DNA from: Streptomyces himastatinicus ATCC 53653
Lineage (GTDB): Bacteria > Actinomycetota > Actinomycetes > Streptomycetales > Streptomycetaceae
Length of the DNA: 64,000 nt
Reading direction: 5' to 3'
Assembly (NCBI RefSeq): GCF_000158915.1
Contig: NZ_GG657754.1
Location: forward strand, 219,806-283,805
The stretch's first letter is position 1; each line of letters starts with the position of its first letter. Shown here one piece after another: positions 21,146-29,207 of this stretch. The notes beneath the pieces were generated by a model. That model worked only from the letters and a program-made list of their open reading frames with translations. It searched no databases and was not told the DNA's origin. The position numbers and the translations under genes were made by a program.

Positions 21146-22200
21146 GCTTCCTTGAACTTTCCGCGCCACACCAGAACCGCGAAGAACGGGGCGCCCAGGA
21201 GCGCCACGACCACACCCGCCTCCAACTCCCCCGGGCGCACCACCAGACGGCCCACGATGTCGCAGACCAGGAGGACGACGGCCCCGAGCAGACCCGCGTA
21301 CGGCACCAGCCAGCGATAGTCCGGCCCGGTCAGATACCGCGCCACATGGGCCACCATGAGCCCGAGGAACGCGATGGGTCCGCACGCCGCCGTCGCCGCG
21401 CCCGCCAGCAGGGTGATGGCGACGATGCCGACGGCCCGGCTCAGCCCGATGTTCACGCCGAGGCCCCGCGCCACGTCGTCCCCGAGGTTGAGCAGGTTGA
21501 TGGCGGGCAGCGTTATCAGTGCCAGCACCAGCCCGACCGCGATGAACGCGGTCACCGGCCAGATGACGTCGAATCCGACACCGGCCACGGAGCCCGCGTT
21601 CCAGAACCGCAGCGCGTTCAGCGACTTCTGGTCCGAGAGCGCGACCGCCGTGGTCATCGCCGCCAGGAACACCGTGATCCCCTGCCCGGCCAGGGCCAGC
21701 GTCAGCGGATTGCCGGCGCCCCGGCCGATGCTCGCCAGCCCGAACACCACGACACCGGCGACGGCCGCGCCCAGGAAGGCGAACCAGACGTACTGAAACG
21801 GATCGGAGAGCCCGAACACGGCGATCACCGACACCACGGCGAACGAGGCGCCGGAGTTCACCCCCAGCAGCCCCGTGTCCGCGATCGGGTTGCGCGTGTA
21901 TCCCTGGATCAGCGCCCCGCCGACCCCCAGCGCGATGCCCGCCACGATCGCGAGCACCGTCCGGGGCACCCGCACGGTGCGCACGATGAGCCTGATCTCG
22001 GTGAGCCGCTGGTCGGGGTCCGGCCCGGCGAACAGCCCGTGCCACACCTCGGCCGGGCTCAACGCGCGTGCGCCGACGGCCAGCGACAGCGCCGCCACGG
22101 CCACGAGGACCACGACGAGCGCGCCGAGCCCCATCCCCCGCCGCCGACGGACCTCTGTGGCGCCCCCGGATACGGGGCGTTCGATTGCAGTCGTGCCCAT
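21142..22200 (-). CDS. cchC: ferri-siderophore permease CchC (FecCD family)
   Basis: A 352-residue FecCD-type permease. A short basic N-terminus is followed by a first hydrophobic span (LGALVVVLVAVAALSLAVG). Family motifs include VRVPRTVLAIVAGIALGVGG and QGYTRNPIADTGLLGVNSGA, and near the end IAFLGLMVAHVARYLTGPDYR. It partners CchD. ATG 22198-22200 lies 17 bases after the cchB stop, consistent with one transcript from the iron-regulated promoter upstream of cchB. Four bases overlap with cchD. Confidence 0.9.
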   Translation of the reverse strand: MGTTAIERPVSGGATEVRRRRGMGLGALVVVLVAVAALSLAVGARALSPAEVWHGLFAGPDPDQRLTEIRLIVRTVRVPRTVLAIVAGIALGVGGALIQGYTRNPIADTGLLGVNSGASFAVVSVIAVFGLSDPFQYVWFAFLGAAVAGVVVFGLASIGRGAGNPLTLALAGQGITVFLAAMTTAVALSDQKSLNALRFWNAGSVAGVGFDVIWPVTAFIAVGLVLALITLPAINLLNLGDDVARGLGVNIGLSRAVGIVAITLLAGAATAACGPIAFLGLMVAHVARYLTGPDYRWLVPYAGLLGAVVLLVCDIVGRLVVRPGELEAGVVVALLGAPFFAVLVWRGKFKEA

Positions 22201-22217
22201 GTCTCAGTACGTCATCC

Positions 22218-23588
22218 CTACCGCGCCGTGCTGCCGACTCCGTCGGCGACCGGCCGGGCCTGACGGGAAGCGGAGGTGACGCCCCGGTCGAGGAGCGAGT
22301 CCAGGATCTCGCCGACCCTGATCGCGGTGTTGGACAGCAGGGACGAGGTGATGCCGTGGGTGTGCTCCGTACCGCCCTGGAGGTAGATGCCGCAGCGCAG
22401 ACCGGGATCCGTCGCGATGCGGTAGTCGCGCTCGACGCGCACCCGGCCCTCGTCGTCGCGGAGGCAGCGGTCGGCGACCTTGCCGAGGAGGTCGAGGGGG
22501 TCGACTTGGCCGTACCCGGTGGCGAAGACCACGACGTCCGCGTCCAGGAATGTCTCCTCGCCGGTGACGAGGGACCTCACGGTGGCACGGACCTGGGCGG
22601 GGGTCTCCTTGACGTCGGTGAGCCGGGACACGTTGAGGAAGCGCAGCCGCTCGGCGCCGAGGACCTTCTCCCGGTAGCTCTGCCGGTACAGGTCGTCGAT
22701 GAGGTCGATGTCCACCACGGAGTAGTTGGTGTTGCCGTGGTAGTCCATCAGCTGCCGCTTGACGTCCTCGGGCGCGGCGAAGTAGTCGTCGACCGCCTCG
22801 GGGTCGAAGATCCGGTTGGCGAAGCCGCTGTCGTCGGCGGGGCTGTAGCCGTAGCGGGAGAAGACCGCGCAGACCTCGGCCTCGGGGAAGCGGCGGTGGA
22901 GGTACGCGACGTTCTCGGCGGCGCTCTGCCCGGCGCCCACGACGATGAACCGGGAGGGCGACGTGCCCTCCAAACCGTCGGCCTTCGCCAGCAGTTCGGA
23001 GGTGTGCCAGACCCGGTCACCGCGCTCCACGCCCTCCGGCATGAGCGGGCGCAGCCCGGTCCCGATGACGAGGTTGCGGGCCCGGTGGACCTCGAGCCCC
23101 TCCTCCGACCGGACCGTCACGTCCAGGTACTCCACGGCCCCGTCACGGACGACGGGCGCGACGCCGACGACCTCGTGGCCGTAGGACACCATGTCCTCGA
23201 CCTTGGCCGCGGCCCATTCGAAGTAGTCGTGGAACTCCACCCGCAGCGGGAAGAGGTTCTTGTGGTTGATGAAGTCGATCAGCCGGCCCTTGCTCTGCAA
23301 GTAGCAGAGGAAGCTGAACTCGCTGGCCGGGTTCCGCAGCGTCACCAGGTCCTTGAGGAAGGACACCTGCATGGTCGCGTCGTCGATCAGCATGCCACGG
23401 TGCCAGCCGAAGCGCGGCTGCTGCTCGAAGAAGTGAGCGCTGATCGCCTCGTGTCCGCCGACGCGTGCGTTGTGCTCGTCGAGTGCGATCGCCATGGCCA
23501 CGTTGGACGGCCCGAAGCCGATGCCAATGAGGTCCCGGACCGGTAAGTCGCGGACCGGCAATGCGTCACCAGGAAGAACCCGTGACAT
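22218..23588 (-). CDS. cchB: L-ornithine N5-monooxygenase CchB
   Basis: A 456-residue flavin-dependent N-hydroxylating monooxygenase of the SidA/PvdA/IucD family. It has the FAD-binding IGIGFGPSNVAMAIALDEHN near residue 22, the NADPH-binding VVGAGQSAAENVAYLHRRFP in the middle and the C-terminal ATGYG motif (VVFATGYGQVDPLDLL). It should hydroxylate ornithine at N5 to supply the hydroxamate building blocks of CchH. ATG 23586-23588 is used. The extreme N-terminus contains a near-exact duplication, PVRDLPVRDL, and a TTA codon at 23544-23546 (codon 15). It is divergent from cchA and is the first gene of cchB-C-D-E, with an iron box upstream. Confidence 0.93.
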   Translation of the reverse strand: MSRVLPGDALPVRDLPVRDLIGIGFGPSNVAMAIALDEHNARVGGHEAISAHFFEQQPRFGWHRGMLIDDATMQVSFLKDLVTLRNPASEFSFLCYLQSKGRLIDFINHKNLFPLRVEFHDYFEWAAAKVEDMVSYGHEVVGVAPVVRDGAVEYLDVTVRSEEGLEVHRARNLVIGTGLRPLMPEGVERGDRVWHTSELLAKADGLEGTSPSRFIVVGAGQSAAENVAYLHRRFPEAEVCAVFSRYGYSPADDSGFANRIFDPEAVDDYFAAPEDVKRQLMDYHGNTNYSVVDIDLIDDLYRQSYREKVLGAERLRFLNVSRLTDVKETPAQVRATVRSLVTGEETFLDADVVVFATGYGQVDPLDLLGKVADRCLRDDEGRVRVERDYRIATDPGLRCGIYLQGGTEHTHGITSSLLSNTAIRVGEILDSLLDRGVTSASRQARPVADGVGSTAR

Positions 23589-23675
23589 GTCACTCCCATC
23601 GTGCGGGGCAATCGCCTGTCAGGCGTGCGGAAGGTGCGAAGGGCGGGCACGCCGACGGAACGACACGCCCACAAC

Positions 23676-23694
23676 TTAGGCGAGCCTAAGCTAA
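23676..23694. promoter_or_regulatory. iron box between cchB and cchA (cchB-proximal)
   Basis: TTAGGCGAGCCTAAGCTAA matches the iron-box consensus at 14 of 19 positions and includes a short perfect palindrome (CTTAGGCGAGCCTAAG is nearly symmetric). It sits about 90 bases upstream of cchB. Confidence 0.75.
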
Positions 23695-23778
23695 ACCAGT
23701 GAGGCTGTCGATAGGTCACGACGGGGAATCGGATGTCCGCACTCGCCAACTAAGAGATCACATAGGTCCGTTGCGAAA

Positions 23779-23797
23779 TAAGGTAAGCCTTGCTTTA
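23779..23797. promoter_or_regulatory. iron box upstream of cchA
   Basis: TAAGGTAAGCCTTGCTTTA matches the iron-box consensus at 12 of 19 positions, the weakest of the four sites in the locus. It ends 38 bases before the cchA start. Confidence 0.6.
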
Positions 23798-23835
23798 CTT
23801 TCCCCTGGTCATCCCCTGCTTCGAGGAGGAACCCC

Positions 23836-24783
23836 ATGCGGGTCGTCATGTTCGGTTACCAGACCTGGGGGCACCGCACCCTGCAAGCCCTCCTGGACTC
23901 CGAACACGACGTCTTACTGGTCGTGACGCACCCCAAGAGCGAGCACGCGTACGAGAAGATCTGGAGCGACTCCGTCGCCGACCTCGCCGAGGAGCACGGC
24001 GTCCCCGTGCTGATCCGCAACCGCCCCGATGACGACGAGTTGTTCGAGCGCCTCAAGGAGGCCGACCCGGACATCATCGTGGCGAACAACTGGCGCACCT
24101 GGATCCCGCCGCGCATCTTCGACCTGCCGCGCCGCGGCACGCTGAACGTCCACGACTCGCTGCTCCCGAAGTACGCCGGGTTCTCCCCGCTGATCTGGGC
24201 CCTGATCAACGGCGAGTCCGAAGTGGGCGTCACCGCACACATGATGAACGACGAACTCGACGCCGGTGACATCGTCCGGCAGGAGGCGGTCCCGGTCGGG
24301 CCGAAGGACACCGCCACCGACCTCTTCCACAAGACCGTCGACCTCATCGCCCCGGTCACGATCGGAGCGCTCGACCTCATCGCCACCGGGCAGACGGAGT
24401 TCGCCCAGCAGGACCGGTCCCAGGCGAGCTTCTTCCACAAGCGGTCCGTCGAGGACATCCGCATCGACTGGACCTGGCCCGCGGAAGACCTCGAACGCCT
24501 GGTGCGCGCCCAGTCCGAGCCGTACCCCAGCACCTACGCCTTCCACAAGGGCAAGCGCCTCGAGATCCTGGCCGCGGTCGTGTCCGAGGGGCGGTACGGC
24601 GGCACTCCCGGCCGCATCTTCTACCGCGAGGGCGACGGCGTGGTGATCGTGGCCGGAGCCGACGCCCGCACCGGCCGCAACCACGGCCTGGCCATCACGC
24701 GCGTACGCACGGAGGAGGGCCACGAGCTGGCCGCCACCGAGTACTTCACCTCCATGGGCGGCTACCTGACCAGCCACCCCTGA
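23836..24783 (+). CDS. cchA: N5-hydroxyornithine formyltransferase CchA
   Basis: A 315-residue methionyl-tRNA formyltransferase-like enzyme. The catalytic core is visible as LNVHDSLLPKYAGFSPLIWALINGE followed by HMMNDELDAGDIV, giving the Asn-His-Asp set of 10-formyltetrahydrofolate-dependent transferases. A C-terminal FMT-like domain follows (IRIDWTWPAEDLERLVRAQ). In coelichelin synthesis it formylates N5-hydroxyornithine made by CchB before activation by CchH. ATG 23836 is preceded by GAGGAGG. A TTA codon at 23914-23916 (codon 27) implies bldA dependence. It is divergent from cchB and has its own iron-box-like site upstream. Confidence 0.92.
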   Translation: MRVVMFGYQTWGHRTLQALLDSEHDVLLVVTHPKSEHAYEKIWSDSVADLAEEHGVPVLIRNRPDDDELFERLKEADPDIIVANNWRTWIPPRIFDLPRRGTLNVHDSLLPKYAGFSPLIWALINGESEVGVTAHMMNDELDAGDIVRQEAVPVGPKDTATDLFHKTVDLIAPVTIGALDLIATGQTEFAQQDRSQASFFHKRSVEDIRIDWTWPAEDLERLVRAQSEPYPSTYAFHKGKRLEILAAVVSEGRYGGTPGRIFYREGDGVVIVAGADARTGRNHGLAITRVRTEEGHELAATEYFTSMGGYLTSHP

Positions 24784-24867
24784 GTTCGGGCACTTCGGGA
24801 GGGGTCCCGGGACCGCCGCGTTACAAACTCCGGGCAGCAACCCCTTGGAGAACCGGAGGTTCCATTG

Positions 24868-25239
24868 ATGAGTACGGGCATGCGGCGGCGCGCCGCAACG
24901 ACGGCCGCGACGCTGACCATGGCGGGCGCGCTGGGAGTCGGCCTGATGACGCCGGTGGCGTACGGGGCCGGGCACGGGCCCTGTTACGACGGGCGGTGCA
25001 CCATCACCGTGTCGAAGCCCGGGACCATCAAGGTCAACAGCCATAAGTTCGGGTTCGGGAAGCTGAAGGTCACCCACATCAGCTCCCGGACCGTGAAGTT
25101 CTCGGCGACCAGCGGTGGTACGCGCCTGGGCGGCAGCACCAGTCCGGGCGGGACCGTCAAACTCAACAACCTGAAGATCTGGGTGAAGTCGGCATCCGGC
25201 CACAAGGCCAGGCTCGCCCTGTTCCCGACGCGGTACTAG
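24868..25239 (+). CDS. small secreted protein of unknown function
   Basis: A 123-residue protein with a twin-arginine-like basic start (MRRRAATTAATLTMAGALGVGL) and a likely signal-peptidase site near VAYGAGHG, leaving a mature part of about 90 residues. The mature part has two Cys close together (GPCYDGRCT). It is otherwise rich in Gly, Lys, Ser and Thr with alternating beta-strand-like segments (GTIKVNSHKFGFGKLKVTHIS). ATG 24868 was chosen over an upstream TTG because of CGGAGGT seven bases before. I do not recognise a family. It follows cchA by 84 bases but shows no iron box of its own and ends at a strong terminator. Confidence 0.65.
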   Translation: MSTGMRRRAATTAATLTMAGALGVGLMTPVAYGAGHGPCYDGRCTITVSKPGTIKVNSHKFGFGKLKVTHISSRTVKFSATSGGTRLGGSTSPGGTVKLNNLKIWVKSASGHKARLALFPTRY

Positions 25240-25254
25240 ATCCCCGACAGGCGT

Positions 25255-25287
25255 GGCCCCGTACCCGCTCGGAGCGGGTACGGGGCC
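25255..25287. terminator. bidirectional terminator hairpin
   Basis: Perfect 16-base arms (GGCCCCGTACCCGCTC and its complement) around a very short loop, located between the convergent secreted-protein gene and isomerase gene. Confidence 0.8.
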
Positions 25288-25302
25288 ATGTGCGCGGTGC
25301 GG

Positions 25303-26301
25303 TCAGAGGTCGGCCGCGGCGCTGTGCAGGTTCTTGGCGGCCAGGGCGAGCCCCTCGGTCTGGGAGTAGGCCGCGTCCTCGTGCTCGATGTTCACGGCCA
25401 TGTCCGGGTTCACCTCCGCGAGGGCGCGCAGGAACTCGGTCCAGTAGGCGGTGTCATGGCCGAGGCCGACGGCGACGAACTTCCACGCCGGGTTCTCCGG
25501 CCAGGCGTTGCACCAGAAGCCGTAGCCGGTGGGCACCTTGCCGGGGGCGTCGGCGGGCACGCGGGTGAACGACGAGTCCAGTACGCCGCGGATGTCGGCG
25601 CCGGGGCAGAGCGTCGCGTCCTTGGCCGCGGCGTGGAACACCAGCGGGCCGAGCCACTTGATGGAGGCCACGATGTCCATGCCCTGCCACATCAGGTGCG
25701 AGGGGTCCATCTCCGCGCCGACGTTGGTGGCGCCGGTCTCGTCGACCAGCCGCTTCAGGGTGACCGGGGAGAACACCAGGTTGTGCGGGTGCATCTCGAC
25801 GGCGACCCGGACGTCGTTCTCCCGGGCCAGCGCGTCGATCTCCTTCCAGAACTCGACGGCCACGCCCCACTGGTAGTCCAGGACGTCCATGTAGACGCCG
25901 TCCCACGGGTTCACGACCCAGGAGGGGTACTTGGCGTCGGGGTCGGAGCCCGGTGTGCCGGACATGGTCACCACGTGCTGCACCCCGAGCAGCCCCGCGA
26001 GCCGGATGGTGCGGCGCAGGTCGTCGGCGTGTTTCGGGCCGACCCCGGGCAGCGGGTTGAGCGGGTTGCCGTTGCAGTTGAGGCCGGTCAGCTCCATCCC
26101 GCGGTCGGCGAAGGTGGCCAGGTACTCCTCCCGTGCGGTGGCCGAGGACAGCAGCAGGTCGACCGGGCAGTGCGGGGCGGGGATGAAGCCGCCGGTGTTG
26201 ACCTCCACGGAGGTCAGACCGTTCCCCTTGAGGATGTCGAGGGCCTCGGTGAGCGTGCGGTCGTGCAGACAGGCGGTGTAGGCGCCGAGCTTGAGAGCCA
26301 T
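25303..26301 (-). CDS. sugar phosphate isomerase/epimerase-like TIM-barrel protein
   Basis: A 332-residue AP-endonuclease-2-type TIM barrel related to sugar isomerases/epimerases and IolE. Visible strand ends include KLGAYTACLHDRTLTEALDI, GMELTGLNCNGNPLNP, RVAVEMHPHNLVFSP (metal-ligand Glu and His) and NVGAEMDPSHLMWQGMD (Asp/His). A late Glu pair in AVNIEHEDAAYS completes the metal site. It probably isomerises or dehydrates an oxidised sugar or inositol produced by the upstream Gfo/Idh enzyme; the exact substrate cannot be read. ATG 26299-26301 has AGGAG about eight bases before. It is third in the MFS-dehydrogenase-isomerase operon, 28 bases downstream of the dehydrogenase. Confidence 0.82.
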   Translation of the reverse strand: MALKLGAYTACLHDRTLTEALDILKGNGLTSVEVNTGGFIPAPHCPVDLLLSSATAREEYLATFADRGMELTGLNCNGNPLNPLPGVGPKHADDLRRTIRLAGLLGVQHVVTMSGTPGSDPDAKYPSWVVNPWDGVYMDVLDYQWGVAVEFWKEIDALARENDVRVAVEMHPHNLVFSPVTLKRLVDETGATNVGAEMDPSHLMWQGMDIVASIKWLGPLVFHAAAKDATLCPGADIRGVLDSSFTRVPADAPGKVPTGYGFWCNAWPENPAWKFVAVGLGHDTAYWTEFLRALAEVNPDMAVNIEHEDAAYSQTEGLALAAKNLHSAAADL

Positions 26302-26329
26302 GGGGGTGTCTCCTCTCGTATGGGGGTGG

Positions 26330-27526
26330 TCAGGAGGTGGCCGGGATGGTGACGGCGGCGCCGTCGTGCTGGGAGGACTCGACGATGGCCCGGATGATCT
26401 CCATGGTCCGCAGCCCGTCGGCGAAGGTGGCGCAGGCCGGCAGCGGGTCCGCGACGCCCGCGACCTGGTCGAGGAAGGCGCGCGCCTGGTAGGTGAACAT
26501 CTCGGCGTTGCCGCCGCCCACGCCCGGCGCCTCCATCGGGTAGCCGCCCTTGAAGTACGGCATCTGCGGGCCCGCGATGATGTGGCGCGCGCCGCGGGTG
26601 CGGGCGTCCGGCTGGGCGTCGTCGAAGAGGTACTCGGCGGGCCGGTGCTGGTCGAACGCCGCCCGGCCGCCGAGCCCCACGATGTCGAAGCCGAGCCCGT
26701 TGGGCAGGCCGAAGGCGGTCCGCGACAGCGAAAAGGTGCCCACGAGACCGGATTCGAAGCGCGCGGTGAAGGACGCGGTGTCCTCGTTCTCGACCTCGCC
26801 GAACTCATCCGAGACGGGCGCGGCGTTGTGGCCGACGACCGCGCCCAGCGGCAGCGGGCGCTTGGGGATCTGCGTCGACAGCGAGGCGCCGGAGACCGCG
26901 GCGATGGGACCGGCGATGTACTCGGCGGTGTCGATCACGTGCGCGCCGACGTCCCCGAGCGCGCCGGAGCCGGGTCCGCCCTTGAAGCGCCAGCTCAGCG
27001 GGCCGTTCGGATCGGTGGCGTAGTCACACCAGTAGCGGCCGCTGAACAGCGTGAGGTCGCCCAGCTCACCGCGCTGGACATGGTCGCGGACCGCGGAGAT
27101 GGCGGGCGAGCGCCGGAAGGTGTATCCGACGGCCGTCACGACATCGGCGGTGCGCTCCAGCTCGGCCATCGCGCGGGCGTCGTCGAGTGATCCGGCCAGG
27201 GGCTTCTCGCACAGCACGTGCTTGCCCGCGGCGACCAGGGCCTCGGCGATCGGGCGGTGCAGATCGTTGCCGACGACGATGCTGACGGCGTCGATCGTCG
27301 GGTCCTCGGCCACCGCCTCCCAGCTGGGGAGCGCCTTCTCGTAGCCGTACCGGCGGGCGGCGTCCTCGCCGAGTGCGACGTTGGCGTCGGCTATGGCGGC
27401 CAGCCGGACCGGCGGCAGGCCGGCCGCGAAGACCGTGTTGACGTTGCGGTAACCGGCGGCGTGGGTGCGGCCGGCCATGCCGGCCCCGATTACCGCGACG
27501 GAAAGGGGCTTGCCGGACGTGGCCAT
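26330..27526 (-). CDS. Gfo/Idh/MocA-family NAD(P)-dependent dehydrogenase
   Basis: A 398-residue oxidoreductase with an N-terminal Rossmann fold (VAVIGAGMAGRTHAAGY) and the conserved HVLCEKPLAGSLDDA, where the KP lysine is catalytic. The C-terminal alpha/beta domain contains GPGSGALGDVGAHVIDTAEYI. Members oxidise or reduce sugars, inositols or sugar acids. Pairing with a TIM-barrel isomerase is typical of inositol or keto-sugar catabolism, and also of systems that oxidise glycosides at C3 before cleavage. ATG 27524-27526 is used. It lies second in an operon headed by an MFS sugar carrier and controlled by a LacI-type operator. Confidence 0.87.
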   Translation of the reverse strand: MATSGKPLSVAVIGAGMAGRTHAAGYRNVNTVFAAGLPPVRLAAIADANVALGEDAARRYGYEKALPSWEAVAEDPTIDAVSIVVGNDLHRPIAEALVAAGKHVLCEKPLAGSLDDARAMAELERTADVVTAVGYTFRRSPAISAVRDHVQRGELGDLTLFSGRYWCDYATDPNGPLSWRFKGGPGSGALGDVGAHVIDTAEYIAGPIAAVSGASLSTQIPKRPLPLGAVVGHNAAPVSDEFGEVENEDTASFTARFESGLVGTFSLSRTAFGLPNGLGFDIVGLGGRAAFDQHRPAEYLFDDAQPDARTRGARHIIAGPQMPYFKGGYPMEAPGVGGGNAEMFTYQARAFLDQVAGVADPLPACATFADGLRTMEIIRAIVESSQHDGAAVTIPATS

Positions 27527-27590
27527 GGGTGTGCCTTTCAGCGTGTGGGGGTGGTCAGGTCGACGTGGAGTGGTGGTCAGGCGGTGGTGG

Positions 27591-29033
27591 TCAGGCGGCG
27601 GACTGGCCGCGGAAGTGGGCCTCGATGGCTTCCATCGAGCGGCCTCGCGTCTCGGGGACGGTGCGGAGGTAGTAGAAGATGGTGGCGGTGTTGACCGCCG
27701 CGAAGAGCAGGAACGTGACACCGCCGATCGCGGCGATCAGCGGCGGGAAGGCCAGGGTCACCACGAAGTTGGCCGTCCAGGTGCCGAACACGGCCATGCC
27801 CATCGCGAATCCACGCAGCCGGAGCGGGAAGATCTCGGAAAGCATCAGCCAGAAGACGGTCGCGACACAGCCCTGCATGAACAGCAGGAACATCAGCATG
27901 GACGCCAGGACGAGGTAGCTGCGGGCGGCCGATTCGGGCAGGACCAGGAAGCAGAAGGCGATCAGCACCAGCGACACGGTGACGCCGATCTGTCCGGTGA
28001 GCAGCATCGGGCGCCGCCCGTACCGGCCCAGCAGCCACATGCCGGTGGAGACGGCGAGCACCGCGACGACACCGTTGGCGATGGTGGCGGTCAGCGCGGC
28101 CTGGGTGCCGAGTCCGGTGTCCAGCAGGATCGTGGGCGCGAAGTACATGATGGAGTTGACGCCGGTGAGCTGGGTCAGCGTGGCGAGCGCGAAGCCGAAT
28201 ATCACCAGGCGCCGTACCCACGGTGTGCGCAGATCGCCCCAACTGGCCCGGGGTTCTTCGGCGTCGGCCATGACGCGCCGCTTGATCTCGGCGAACTCCG
28301 GCTCGACCACCTCCGGGTCACGGATGAGGCCCAGGGTGCGGGCCGCGTCGTCGAAGCGGCCGCGGGAGGCGAGCCAGCGCGGTGACTCGGGTACGAACAG
28401 CATGCCGATCCACAGCAGCACGGCCGGGATCGTGGCCAGCGCGAGCATCCAGCGCCAGACGCCGCCTTCGCCCATGGTCTTCGCGATGACCGCGTTCGAG
28501 GTGTAGGCCAGGAGCTGGCCGGTCACGATCATCAGCTCGTTCTGGGTCACCAGGCGGCCGCGGTGTGCGGCGGGGGCCAGTTCGGCGATGAAGACCGGCA
28601 CGGTGGCGGACGCGCCGCCGACGGCGAGTCCGAGCAGGATCCGGAAGAGCACCATCACCACGAGGTCCGGTGCGAGCGCGGTGCCCAGGGCGCCGATGAA
28701 GAACAATATGGCGAGCCCGAGGATCGCCCGTTTGCGCCCGTAGCGGTCGGACAGCCGCCCGCCGTACAGGGCGCCGAACGCGGCCCCCGCCACGAGCGAG
28801 GACGCGACGATCCCCTCGGTCAGGGGGTTGAGTCCGAGTCCGCCCCGCTCGGCCGAGAGGGCCATGAAGGGCAGCGCGCCGGAGATGACGCCGGTGTCGT
28901 AGCCGAAGAGCAGTCCGCCGAACGTGGCGATGATGGTGATGACGCGCAGTCTTCTGTAGACCTCCGGCGAGGCGTGGTCCGTGACTGCGGTGCCTTGTGC
29001 GGGGGCCTGGGGCGTGTCGTCCCTGACGTCCAT
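27591..29033 (-). CDS. MFS sugar transporter (SP family)
   Basis: A 480-residue, twelve-span sugar-porter-family carrier. Its motifs include FGGLLFGYDTGVISGALPF, GGRLSDRYGRKRAILGLAI (loop 2-3), PESPRWLASRGR after helix 6 and PETRGRSMEAIEAHF at the end, all diagnostic of sugar/H+ symporters such as XylE and IolT. It likely imports the sugar or cyclitol processed by the two downstream enzymes. ATG 29031-29033 is chosen because AGGAGG precedes it by five bases; an upstream GTG at 29039 would leave no space for that site. The LacI operator at 29103-29116 lies about 70 bases upstream. Confidence 0.9.
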   Translation of the reverse strand: MDVRDDTPQAPAQGTAVTDHASPEVYRRLRVITIIATFGGLLFGYDTGVISGALPFMALSAERGGLGLNPLTEGIVASSLVAGAAFGALYGGRLSDRYGRKRAILGLAILFFIGALGTALAPDLVVMVLFRILLGLAVGGASATVPVFIAELAPAAHRGRLVTQNELMIVTGQLLAYTSNAVIAKTMGEGGVWRWMLALATIPAVLLWIGMLFVPESPRWLASRGRFDDAARTLGLIRDPEVVEPEFAEIKRRVMADAEEPRASWGDLRTPWVRRLVIFGFALATLTQLTGVNSIMYFAPTILLDTGLGTQAALTATIANGVVAVLAVSTGMWLLGRYGRRPMLLTGQIGVTVSLVLIAFCFLVLPESAARSYLVLASMLMFLLFMQGCVATVFWLMLSEIFPLRLRGFAMGMAVFGTWTANFVVTLAFPPLIAAIGGVTFLLFAAVNTATIFYYLRTVPETRGRSMEAIEAHFRGQSAA

Positions 29034-29102
29034 GGCCACCTCCTACGGGTTGGTGTGCGGGTGCGGGAGCCAGCCGGGTTCAGGTGCTGCAACCATGAGA
29101 CC

Positions 29103-29116
29103 TTAAAGCGCTTTAA
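29103..29116. promoter_or_regulatory. LacI-family operator upstream of the sugar operon
   Basis: TTAAAGCGCTTTAA is a perfect 14-base palindrome with the central CG typical of LacI/PurR-family operators. An identical copy lies upstream of the divergent binding-protein and regulator genes. Confidence 0.85.
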
Positions 29117-29207
29117 AGACGCCTGGGCCAGTACGATGCCCTCCGCAGAAATGTCATGTCAATAGGTTGTCACTACGGTGTTACGCGACCCGATTGGCCA
29201 CGGCTCG

